Origin: Proteiniphilum sp. UBA4084
Lineage (GTDB): Bacteria; Bacteroidota; Bacteroidia; Bacteroidales; Dysgonomonadaceae
Reading direction: 5' to 3'
Assembly (NCBI GenBank): GCA_002383605.1
Contig: DFYK01000070.1
Coordinates: 31,445-46,112 of the forward strand
DNA: 14,668 nucleotides
The position numbers and the translations under genes were made by a program. Under the pieces are notes generated by a model. That model saw only the letters and a list, made by a program, of their open reading frames with translations, was not told where the DNA came from and did not search any database. Positions 7,601-13,338 of this stretch are shown in pieces (the stretch's first letter is position 1; the number at the start of each line of letters is the position of its first letter).

Positions 7601-8136
7601 AAAATGAAAAAGCACTGGCTGCACTCGATAAAATTACCTCGATGGTACCCGATTCCACGGTACACTATGGTACCGACGGGCTTATTTTCGCCCGGGCTTA
7701 CTACCGCTTGGGTGAACAGGAGAAGGCCGAAGCCCTCGTCGCTGCCATTAAAGGGAGAATTGACAGAAATCTCGACTGGTACAGCCGTTTAAAACCGCTG
7801 CAGATATCGAACACCCTCTCCGACATCGTGTATAACAACATCAACCCGATGCTGCTGGTCAACAACATCTACCAACAGTATGATCAGGAAAAATATCAGC
7901 TGATGACGGACGACCTGCTGCAGCGTGCACAGTTCTTTTATATGCAGGGTGTGGCATACGTGGGCGATGTGATTCTGAAAGAGATCACCGACGGTTCGGT
8001 GCGCAATTACTACGCCACACCGCAGGAAGACACCCTCTCACGGGCCACGGCGGAAGAAACGATGCAGAAGGCACTCAAGCTGATGCAGCAATTCAGTCCC
8101 CGCCTGCTGGAACAGTATAAAACTACTCCCCAATAA
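4666..8136 (+). CDS. DUF2723 / GT117-like protein O-mannosyltransferase family membrane protein with TPR-like tail
   Basis: A large GT-C-fold-like membrane protein of 1156 aa, in the family that Pfam calls DUF2723 and that CAZy, from memory, groups with TMEM260 as GT117. The family is thought to transfer a sugar, probably mannose from a lipid donor, to proteins outside the cytoplasm. From the ATG, TM1 (about 9-28) is followed by the acidic loop SFWDCGEF (32-39), then HPPGAP (50-55), which fit the catalytic first loop of GT-C enzymes. Many more helices run to about 670, with conserved-looking EGEVYAFS (144-151), NREQYGQTPL (383-392) and RERDYAY (610-616). The rest is a long soluble region containing NGDNDTYPLWY. 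It ends in a helical TPR-like part around 980-1045 (FARAYYRLGEQEKAEALV). I prefer the ATG over the GTG at 4636 because family members begin close to this YKLINN start. Enzymatic activity is inferred. Confidence 0.85.
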   Translation: MIKYKLINNITGWIVFVAAAIVYLLTIEPTASFWDCGEFITSAFKLEVGHPPGAPFFMLVGNLFTQFAGDPSQVAKMVNSMSALMSAFTILFLFWTITHLTRKLIQSSNGEELTTGQTIAVIGSGLVGALVYTFSDTFWFSAVEGEVYAFSSMLTAVVFWLILKWEDNADKPHSDKWLVLIAYVMGLSIGVHLLNLLCIPAIVLVYYFRKKENTSWKGGLLALLGSFILIVVLMWGIIPGFTKVGGWFELFFVNTLGMPYNTGLFVYLILLVASIAWTLYETMSEKGKESRARTAFFISIAMAGILFIGSKVWLWVILLAAGAYLAFRYKKLKIKFINLSISCLMVILIGFSAYALIPIRSTANTPLDLNSPEDIFSLGSYLNREQYGQTPLIHGTTYASKIARTADGTAVTDGETISWKRMVKTSPDQKDRYEKSTSPSYKYTNTMLLPRMHSNPNNPSFGNHIIGYERWGGVTDQNQKPTIWQNLKFMFDYQFNYMYWRYFMWNFSGRQNDVQGDGGITSGNWITGIPFFDEHVLGLGPQDNIAPDIVDNKGRNSYYMLPLLLGIIGILYQLRLKEKGNKSFAIVFLLFFMTGLAIILYLNQTPFEPRERDYAYSGSFYAFSIWVGMGVAGISLFLRKYIKNTTASTALATAACLFVPLQMASQNWDDHDRSGRTLARDTGMNYLCGVGENGILFTNGDNDTYPLWYVQETEGYRTDVRVTNLSFLQTEWYIDQLLLPAYESTPLPIHWSRPRYSGDAGSAAFVITKQEIENVLRQNNIPPISFGTYYDVNAFKDTLSLKQTMENLRTGQNSNPANPFNTGNTQIIPGNVLSLNVDTAKVDWKALHAKPGDRMYINMGEKSAVYRQELMILEMLSNINDDNWQRPLHFATTITPSLYMNLQNGNFSLNGLSYQVVPGTPLSGGVNTTAAYDNMMNKFRWGGLEENPDIYLDETGRRMLSTFRLYFSQLINALIEEGENEKALAALDKITSMVPDSTVHYGTDGLIFARAYYRLGEQEKAEALVAAIKGRIDRNLDWYSRLKPLQISNTLSDIVYNNINPMLLVNNIYQQYDQEKYQLMTDDLLQRAQFFYMQGVAYVGDVILKEITDGSVRNYYATPQEDTLSRATAEETMQKALKLMQQFSPRLLEQYKTTPQ

Positions 8137-8152
8137 AAAATAGAGGCAGCAA

Positions 8153-8178
8153 ACGGCCGTGTAGCGTTACACGGCCGT
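8153..8178 (+). terminator. Strong hairpin between GT117 and deacetylase genes
   Basis: A perfect 11-bp GC-rich stem (ACGGCCGTGTA at 8153-8163, TACACGGCCGT at 8168-8178) closes on a GCGT tetraloop, 16 nt after the GT117 stop. No T tract follows on the plus strand; the sequence continues ATGACTTTG. It could be a weak or factor-assisted terminator, a 3'-end stabiliser, or a leader structure for the deacetylase, whose ATG lies 36 nt further on. The structure is certain; the role is not. Confidence 0.5.
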
Positions 8179-8214
8179 ATGACTTTGTCGATGCGTAATT
8201 CTATCCCTATTCAT

Positions 8215-8832
8215 ATGCTTATAGAACAACCCCCGTTCCTCTACCGGTTACTTTTTCCCAGATCCCGATGGCGAATTAAAGTTCCTCTCCACAAGACTGT
8301 TTATCTTACTTTTGACGACGGGCCCATACCGGAGGTCACCCCATGGGTGCTCGATCTGCTGGATCGTTACAATGTAAAGGCAACTTTCTTCTGCGTGGGT
8401 GACAACGTACGGAAATATCCGGAAGTTTATCAACAGCTGCTGGACCGAGGACACAAAACAGGCAATCACACCTTCAACCATATACAGGGCTGGAACAACA
8501 AGACCTCCTTCCTGTTGGACAATACGGCAAAAGCAGCTGAACTGATTGGATCTTCACTTTTCAGGCCGCCACATGGTCACATGCGGGTACCCCAGAACCG
8601 GGCATTGCGGAAAGCAGGCTATCATGTAGTGATGTGGGATGTGGTTACCCGCGACTACAGCCGATATATGTCGCCGGAACAGGTATTGCAGAATGTAAAA
8701 AAATATACCCGTGACGGTTCCATCATTGTGTTTCATGATTCACTCAAGGCTGAAAAAAACATGAAGTATGCCCTACCCCTTGCCATCGAATGGTTACTTG
8801 CGCAGGGTTACTCCTTCGAATTAATCCCCTGA
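8215..8832 (+). CDS. Polysaccharide deacetylase family protein (NodB/CE4)
   Basis: A metal-dependent deacetylase of 205 aa, expected to remove N- or O-acetyl groups from a glycan. The five CE4 motifs are present. Motif 1 is TFDDGP (32-37) with the catalytic base and metal Asp. Motif 2 is HTFNH (85-89) with the two metal His. Motif 3 is RPPHG (117-121). Motif 4 is WDVVTRDY (141-148), and motif 5 is IVFHDS (171-176). No signal peptide is visible, so the site of action is unclear. I chose the ATG at 8215 (MLIEQPPFLYRLLFP), where homologues are expected to start. Upstream ATGs at 8179 and 8191 are in frame, but the first abuts the hairpin. The gene follows the GT117 gene by 78 nt on the same strand. 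It may share its transcript, which would link it to envelope glycan work; that link is inference. Confidence 0.9.
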   Translation: MLIEQPPFLYRLLFPRSRWRIKVPLHKTVYLTFDDGPIPEVTPWVLDLLDRYNVKATFFCVGDNVRKYPEVYQQLLDRGHKTGNHTFNHIQGWNNKTSFLLDNTAKAAELIGSSLFRPPHGHMRVPQNRALRKAGYHVVMWDVVTRDYSRYMSPEQVLQNVKKYTRDGSIIVFHDSLKAEKNMKYALPLAIEWLLAQGYSFELIP

Positions 8833-8972
8833 TGTAATTCCTCACGCATTTTCCATTGTTCAAAATCTTGATTGGCTTCGGTCTAATCACTCCTCTTGTG
8901 ATCCGTTAAAGGGTCTGTGAGCTCGCCGGACCGTCCTCAAAAGATTAATTAAAGTTAAATAATAAAGAAAGT

Positions 8973-9003
8973 TTTGATGATAAACTAAAAGCATTTACTT
9001 TTG
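8973..9003 (+). promoter_or_regulatory. Promoter of ABC-permease-GntR operon
   Basis: TTTG at 8973-8976, a 19-nt spacer, then TACTTTTG at 8996-9003: a full match to the Bacteroidota −33/−7 arrangement. The start site would fall near 9008-9011, inside the adjacent inverted repeat. Confidence 0.8.
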
Positions 9004-9004
9004 C

Positions 9005-9028
9005 AGTGTACTATTTCACTAATACACT
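9005..9028 (+). promoter_or_regulatory. Inverted-repeat operator, likely for the YtrA-like GntR protein
   Basis: AGTGTACTA (9005-9013), a 6-nt spacer, and TAATACACT (9020-9028) form arms that pair at 8 of 9 positions. The core AGTGTA...TACACT, 12 nt apart, resembles the operator described for Bacillus YtrA (an AGTGTA/TACACT inverted repeat with a spacer of about 13 nt, from memory). It begins 1 nt after the −7 box and covers the predicted transcript start, where a repressor would block transcription. The GntR gene is third in the operon it would control. Confidence 0.7.
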
Positions 9029-9052
9029 AAGAAGCTATTAAACTGTTCAAAG

Positions 9053-9898
9053 ATGAAGCGTATGATACAGATTCATGACTTATCGTTCAAATATGGGAAT
9101 AAAGAGGTTCTCAGCAACATTACCATGAACCTCGAAGCAGGTAAGATATACGGTCTGCTGGGTGAAAATGGTGCCGGTAAAACCACGTTACTGAAAATTA
9201 TTGGTGGTCTGCAAAGGCCTTACCGCGGGAAGTGTACTGTATGTGATGAAATCCCTTTTCAACGGACCCCTTCCTTCCTGAGCCGGATCTATTATCTTCC
9301 TGAAGAGATCGACTACATTCAGACTGATTATTCTGCCCTTCAGTTTGCCGATTTGAACGCGCCATTCTACCCGAAGTTCGACTGGGATAAATTTAAAAAG
9401 ATCCTCGAAGAGTTTGATCTGGACGCCAACAAGAAATTAAGAAAACTCTCACACGGGCAGTCCAAGAAGGCCGCCATCTCCTTTGCTGTTGCTGCCAACG
9501 TGGATTTGTTGCTACTCGATGAACCCAGCAACGGTCTGGACATCCCTTCAAAGACCATATTTCGCAAGATCATGGCGGAGTATTGCTTAGAAACCACCTG
9601 CACCCTCATTTCTACCCATCAGGTACGGGATCTGGAAAACCTGATCGATCCCATCATCATACTGGATAACCGCGCCGTGTTGATGAATGAATCGCTGGAA
9701 CGCATTTCCGAAAAACTTTGTTTTTTGCTGGAGTCGTCTGTTCCGTCGGGTGTACTCTATGCTGAGCCTACCTTGGGTGGCTACCTGTGTGTGAGTGAAA
9801 ACAGGAATCAACGGGAAAGCAGGGTAAACCTCGAGGCACTCTTTAATGCGACCATGCAACATAAAACCGTTATACACAATCTTTTTAAGAATGCTTAA
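9053..9898 (+). CDS. ABC transporter ATP-binding protein
   Basis: The cytosolic nucleotide-binding subunit of an ABC-2-type transporter, 281 aa. Walker A is GENGAGKTT (37-45). The Q-loop region reads YYLPEEIDY (80-88) with Glu where Gln is canonical. The signature is LSHGQ (132-136), Walker B is LLLLDEP (152-158) with Glu157, and the D-loop NGLD and switch His189 (STHQ) follow. The last about 70 residues form a C-terminal extension without recognised motifs. ATG 9053 lies about 45 nt after the predicted transcript start; Met4 is an alternative. The permease starts 4 nt after the stop and a GntR repressor follows. The gene order matches YtrA-type GntR/ABC operons, which in other bacteria respond to cell-wall-active compounds. 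The substrate cannot be read from the sequence. Confidence 0.93.
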   Translation: MKRMIQIHDLSFKYGNKEVLSNITMNLEAGKIYGLLGENGAGKTTLLKIIGGLQRPYRGKCTVCDEIPFQRTPSFLSRIYYLPEEIDYIQTDYSALQFADLNAPFYPKFDWDKFKKILEEFDLDANKKLRKLSHGQSKKAAISFAVAANVDLLLLDEPSNGLDIPSKTIFRKIMAEYCLETTCTLISTHQVRDLENLIDPIIILDNRAVLMNESLERISEKLCFLLESSVPSGVLYAEPTLGGYLCVSENRNQRESRVNLEALFNATMQHKTVIHNLFKNA

Positions 9899-9902
9899 AA
9901 TT

Positions 9903-10691
9903 ATGAACAACAATACATTTCAACCGGATAGATTCTATAGACTCATTGTCAGAAATCTGAAAAGCATCAGAAAATACTGGGTACAAAGCCTCCTTATCTT
10001 CGCCGGACTCCCGCTGCTTTTCTTTCTGATCAATCTCTCCAATATGGGCATTGAAATAGATCTGCATAGCCGAACCTCCTTTTTAAACGGCCTGGTCACC
10101 TCCCTGGTGGTAGTCTCGCCTTTTATGTTGTTCTTCAATTATAACCATCCCAAAAAGGGACTTACCGAGGTGATGCTCGCAGCGTCGGTGCTTGAAAAAT
10201 ATCTGGTCATGCAGCTTGCCTGCCTGCTATTTACACCATTGGCAATTGTAGCCATTTATGGAGGTATGGATAGTTTGCTGGCCTTCTTTTTTTCCAACAC
10301 ATACAGCGGGCATGTCATTCAACAAATCATACATAACTCGCTTAATCTGCACCAAATTACCACCATCCTTTTGTTGCAGCAAGCCATCCTTTTTTTCAAT
10401 TTGCTGTTCGTACGCCGAAAGGTAGTAAAAACAGGCGGCGTCTTTATTCTGACAATGATTGTGACGATTGCAGCTATTGGCATTACCGCCTCCTTATTTG
10501 AATCGGGAAGTTCATCGGACGAATTCAATCATTTTAATTTCGATTTCAATGAGAGAGGGCTCTTTACCATATACGCCGACGACCATCCCATTGTTATCAT
10601 CATACAAATTACGCGAATTTTCATGCTGGTGATTGTCCCCCTGGCACTCATGGCCGGCTCCTATTTCGTGATGAAAAACAAACGTTACTGA
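9903..10691 (+). CDS. ABC-2-type permease subunit
   Basis: An inner-membrane protein of 262 aa with about six hydrophobic helices near 27-45, 60-80, 99-121, 151-170, 178-199 and 238-257. After TM2, HPKKGLTEVMLAASVLEKYL (81-100) resembles the LPAS..EK(Y/F) segment common in Bacteroidota ABC permeases that partner such ATPases. An acidic, Ser/Asn/Phe-rich loop (about 200-235) separates the last two helices. I chose the ATG at 9903, 4 nt after the ATPase stop. An ATG at 9891 overlapping the ATPase stop is possible, and a longer frame from 9846 would overlap it much more. It is middle gene of the ATPase-permease-GntR operon and very likely forms the membrane channel with the ATPase. The family is recognised by topology and context rather than a strong motif. 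Confidence 0.8.
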   Translation: MNNNTFQPDRFYRLIVRNLKSIRKYWVQSLLIFAGLPLLFFLINLSNMGIEIDLHSRTSFLNGLVTSLVVVSPFMLFFNYNHPKKGLTEVMLAASVLEKYLVMQLACLLFTPLAIVAIYGGMDSLLAFFFSNTYSGHVIQQIIHNSLNLHQITTILLLQQAILFFNLLFVRRKVVKTGGVFILTMIVTIAAIGITASLFESGSSSDEFNHFNFDFNERGLFTIYADDHPIVIIIQITRIFMLVIVPLALMAGSYFVMKNKRY

Positions 10692-10692
10692 C

Positions 10693-11058
10693 ATGAACTT
10701 CAACGAACATAAACCCATCTACCTGCAGATCTCAGATCTGATCTGCGAGAAAATTCTGAACGACGAATATCGGGAAGATGAACGTGTGCCATCGATCCGC
10801 GATTTGGGGGGCATGCTCGGTGTAAATCCCAATACGGTGATGCGTAGTTTCGAGTACCTCAAAACAATCGATGTGATTTATGATAAAAGAGGAGTCGGTT
10901 TTTTCGTATCTCCCGGTGCCAGAAAAGTAGTCAAATCCATTTATAAACAACTGTTTCTGGACGAAGAACTACCCCTGATCGTAAAAAAAGTAAAGCTTCT
11001 GGATATTGAGACGGACGTTCTGTTTGAGCATATTCAAAAAGGGTTGCAAACGCCCTGA
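10693..11058 (+). CDS. GntR family transcriptional regulator, YtrA-like
   Basis: A short 121-aa DNA-binding regulator. The N-terminal winged helix-turn-helix (about 7-73) has KPIYLQISDLICEKIL, RVPSIRDLGGMLGVNPNTVM (recognition helix about 44-55) and the wing DKRGVGFFV. Only about 48 residues follow, mainly one or two helices (about 77-118), which is the compact dimerisation tail of the YtrA subfamily, lacking the large FadR, HutC or aminotransferase domain. It is probably an autorepressor of the ABC operon through the dyad at 9005-9028. The start codon is 1 nt after the permease stop, so translation is probably coupled. How it senses a signal is unknown, since the tail has no obvious ligand domain. 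Confidence 0.92.
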   Translation: MNFNEHKPIYLQISDLICEKILNDEYREDERVPSIRDLGGMLGVNPNTVMRSFEYLKTIDVIYDKRGVGFFVSPGARKVVKSIYKQLFLDEELPLIVKKVKLLDIETDVLFEHIQKGLQTP

Positions 11059-11084
11059 TTAGTTAATTATTGATAATTATTACA

Positions 11085-11104
11085 AATACACAGTATTGTG
11101 TATT
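11085..11104. promoter_or_regulatory. Perfect 8-bp-arm palindrome over the MacB-cassette promoter
   Basis: AATACACA (11085-11092), GTAT, TGTGTATT (11097-11104) is a perfect inverted repeat. Its right arm overlaps the TTG −33 box of the promoter at 11103-11133, the usual position of a repressor or activator site. The TGTGTA half resembles the AGTGTA half-site at 9005 but the halves are in the opposite order, so a different regulator is possible. A further half-site-like TAGTACAAT lies at 11108-11116. Confidence 0.55.
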
Positions 11105-11133
11105 GCATAGTACAATGTTTTGGCATATATTTG
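11103..11133 (+). promoter_or_regulatory. Promoter of the MacB/FtsX cassette
   Basis: TTG at 11103-11105, a 20-nt spacer, then TATATTTG at 11126-11133 (an exact TAnnTTTG match). The predicted start near 11139 gives a leader of about 80 nt before the ATPase ATG at 11222. An AT-rich dyad at 11064-11079 follows the GntR stop and may weakly separate the two operons. Confidence 0.7.
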
Positions 11134-11221
11134 CACCATCAATGTTCTGCAACTATTTAGCGTATATTCTGTAACGAAACCAGACAGACGAAAGTCTAAT
11201 CTGGGAGAAAATAATAGATAG

Positions 11222-11944
11222 ATGATCCATATCAGGCAACTACACAAGTCGTATCACACCGAAGCAATTTCATTGCATGTGCTCAAAGGAATCAGTCTCG
11301 ACATAGAAGCAGGTGAATATGTCGCTGTTACGGGCGCTTCGGGCTCGGGGAAATCAACCCTGCTCAACATCCTCGGTATCCTCGATGCGTATGATGCAGG
11401 CGACTACCACCTCAATGGCACCCTGATCAAAAACATGAGCGAAAGAGAGGCGGCAAAATACCGCAATGAGATGATCGGGTTCGTTTTCCAGTCATTCAAC
11501 CTCATCAACTTCAAAAATGCGCTGGAGAATGTGGCGCTACCCCTTTATTACAAGAAGGTGAGCCGCAAGAAACGCAACATCATCGCGATGGAGCACCTCG
11601 ACAAGATGGGACTGAGGGACTGGGCACACCACATGCCCAATGAGCTCTCCGGAGGTCAGAAACAGCGGGTGGCCATTGCCCGCGCCATGATTTCCGGTCC
11701 AAAGATCATCCTGGCCGATGAACCCACAGGGGCCCTCGACAGCAAGACTACGCTCGAGGTGATGGATGTGCTTACAAACCTCAACAGCGAAGGCATCACC
11801 ACCATCATCGTCACACACGAGAAATCGGTTTCCGACGCCACCAACCGCATCATTCACCTGAAGGATGGAATGATCGAATATGAAACACGCAAGAACAATG
11901 GCGTGCACGACACCTTTCCAAACGTTAACATGCAATTGGTATGA
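11222..11944 (+). CDS. MacB/LolD-type ABC transporter ATP-binding protein
   Basis: The cytosolic ATPase (240 aa) of a mechanotransmission-type ABC system. Walker A is GASGSGKST (38-46) and the Q-loop is FVFQ with Gln90. The signature is LSGGQKQRVAIARAM (142-156). Walker B is IILADEPTGALDS (162-174) with Glu167, and the switch His199 is in VTHE. The LSGGQKQRVAIARA block and the short form without a fused membrane domain place it in the MacB/LolD/FtsE group. Its stop overlaps the ATG of the first FtsX-like permease (ATGA), so the two are translationally coupled. It could drive export of a small molecule or peptide, or lipoprotein or envelope remodelling; the sequence alone does not decide. It sits directly downstream of the GntR gene but has its own promoter. 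Confidence 0.95.
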   Translation: MIHIRQLHKSYHTEAISLHVLKGISLDIEAGEYVAVTGASGSGKSTLLNILGILDAYDAGDYHLNGTLIKNMSEREAAKYRNEMIGFVFQSFNLINFKNALENVALPLYYKKVSRKKRNIIAMEHLDKMGLRDWAHHMPNELSGGQKQRVAIARAMISGPKIILADEPTGALDSKTTLEVMDVLTNLNSEGITTIIVTHEKSVSDATNRIIHLKDGMIEYETRKNNGVHDTFPNVNMQLV

Positions 11945-13203
11945 TCGACCAGTTTCAGGAGATAATGGATACGCTGAAGAAAAACAAACTGCGTACCACC
12001 CTCACCGGTCTCTCCGTATCATGGGGAATATTCATCCTGATTATTCTGCTGGGAGCAGGCAACGGACTCAAGAATGGTGTGATGCAAAACTTCAGCTCAC
12101 GGGCTGTGAACCGCATCAACCTCTGGTCGGGTACCACCTCCATGCCGCATAACGGACTGAAATCGGGGCGTCAGTTGATGTTCACAGAAAATGAGGTATC
12201 TGCCATTCAAAATCAGGTAGCAGAGAGTCGCCTCATCACGGCCCGATACAACACCAACCAGACCATTGCCTATGGCACTGAGTATGGAACCTACGGATTA
12301 CGCGGTGTCATGCCCAACTTCTCAGATATCGAGAAACTGATTATCCCACCCGAAAAGGGAAGGTTTATCAACGAACTGGATATCAATGATCGCAACAAGG
12401 TGATTGTGCTGGATCAAAAGATCGTCGATGTCCTCTTCAAGAATGAGGACCCCCTGGGAAAAATGGTGAAAGTGGGTCAGATCATGTTCAAGGTAGTGGG
12501 CATCAACACCAAGAAAGAACAGTTTGGCGGATCCAATGCCTATATTCCGTTTTCCGCAGCCCAGGCCATCTATAATCCCCAACGAAAGTTCTGGCAGATC
12601 ACCTTCACGGTGGACGGCCTCACCACGGAGGCGCAGAACGACCGCTTCAACGAGTCGCTCCGGAGCATGATGGGCGCCCGGCTGAACTTCAATCCCGAAG
12701 ATGAACAGGCACTCTATATCCACAATGCACAATCGGATTACGTGGAAACGATGAAGATATTCGGCGGCATCACACTCTTTGTCACCATCATCGGCATCCT
12801 CACCCTGATTGCCGGCATCGTGGGGGTCAGCAACATCATGCTGGTCTCGGTGAAGGAACGTACCCGCGAGATCGGAATCCGCAAGGCAATAGGAGCTACA
12901 CCGTTATCCATACTGAAGACCATCATCCTGGAGTCGATTTTCATCACGACCATTTTCGGCTATATCGGCATGATGATCGGCATCGGGCTTACCGAACTGA
13001 TCAACTACTTCATGGTGCAGGCAGCCAATGGGAAACCGGTCACCGACGAGCCACAGATGTCTATCTTCACAAATCCCACCGTAGATATAGGCTACGCGAT
13101 CTTTGCCACCATTGTGCTGATCATCGCAGGCGTGATCGCCGGATATCTCCCGGCACGCAAGGCAGTACGTGTGCAGCCCATTGAAGCAATGAGACAGGAG
13201 TGA
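11941..13203 (+). CDS. FtsX/MacB-like ABC permease (first)
   Basis: An inner-membrane permease of 420 aa with MacB topology. A cytoplasmic N-terminal helix leads to TM1 (about 22-42) and a periplasmic MacB_PCD-like domain (about 43-270). Three C-terminal helices follow (about 276-300, 328-352 and 384-404), forming the FtsX domain. The loop after TM2 reads VSVKERTREIGIRKAIGAT (302-320), the hallmark coupling segment of FtsX/MacB permeases that contacts the ATPase. The end, GYLPARKA...PIEAMRQE, is the usual family C-terminus. It overlaps the upstream ATPase gene by 4 nt and is followed by a second permease of similar design after a 135-nt gap with heptad repeats. The two probably form a heterodimer with the ATPase dimer. 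An adaptor or outer-membrane partner, if any, would lie outside this window. Confidence 0.94.
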   Translation: MIDQFQEIMDTLKKNKLRTTLTGLSVSWGIFILIILLGAGNGLKNGVMQNFSSRAVNRINLWSGTTSMPHNGLKSGRQLMFTENEVSAIQNQVAESRLITARYNTNQTIAYGTEYGTYGLRGVMPNFSDIEKLIIPPEKGRFINELDINDRNKVIVLDQKIVDVLFKNEDPLGKMVKVGQIMFKVVGINTKKEQFGGSNAYIPFSAAQAIYNPQRKFWQITFTVDGLTTEAQNDRFNESLRSMMGARLNFNPEDEQALYIHNAQSDYVETMKIFGGITLFVTIIGILTLIAGIVGVSNIMLVSVKERTREIGIRKAIGATPLSILKTIILESIFITTIFGYIGMMIGIGLTELINYFMVQAANGKPVTDEPQMSIFTNPTVDIGYAIFATIVLIIAGVIAGYLPARKAVRVQPIEAMRQE

Positions 13204-13218
13204 CAAATTTATACTACT

Positions 13219-13252
13219 GAAGCTGAAAGCTGATCGCTGACAGCTGAAAGCT
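13219..13252. repeat. Heptad array, first block in the FtsX-FtsX gap
   Basis: One shortened unit (GAAGCT, 13219-13224) is followed by four full 7-nt units: GAAAGCT, GATCGCT, GACAGCT, GAAAGCT. They are the same type and orientation as at 1-75. A lone degenerate unit (GAAAGCA, 13274-13280) lies between this block and the next. Confidence 0.85.
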
Positions 13253-13296
13253 AAAACTAACTTACTAACCGCTGAAAGCATAAACATTGCTCCTAA

Positions 13297-13330
13297 AGAG
13301 CTGATCGCTGAAAGCTGACAGCTGAACGCT
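13297..13330. repeat. Heptad array, second block abutting a start codon
   Basis: One shortened unit (AGAGCT, 13297-13302) is followed by GATCGCT, GAAAGCT, GACAGCT and GAACGCT, ending 8 nt before the ATG of the second permease. The 26 nt at 13301-13326 are identical to 27-52. The only sequence between array and ATG is an A-rich stretch (A7 then T), so the array forms most of the local translation-initiation region. Confidence 0.85.
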
Positions 13331-13338
13331 AAAAAAAT

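Noticed and set aside
7165..7665. Minus-strand open frame of 166 codons inside the GT117 gene
   Set aside because: It lies wholly within a well-supported gene and has no recognisable domain, promoter or partner.
8833..8972. Possible small RNA or tRNA downstream of the deacetylase
   Set aside because: Only a 5-bp ATCAC/GTGAT hairpin is visible. There is no cloverleaf, promoter or terminator pattern.
9846..9902. Longer permease start overlapping the ATPase gene by over 50 nt
   Set aside because: The extra residues overlap coding sequence of the ATPase and add no transmembrane segment. An ATG 4 nt after the ATPase stop is more typical.
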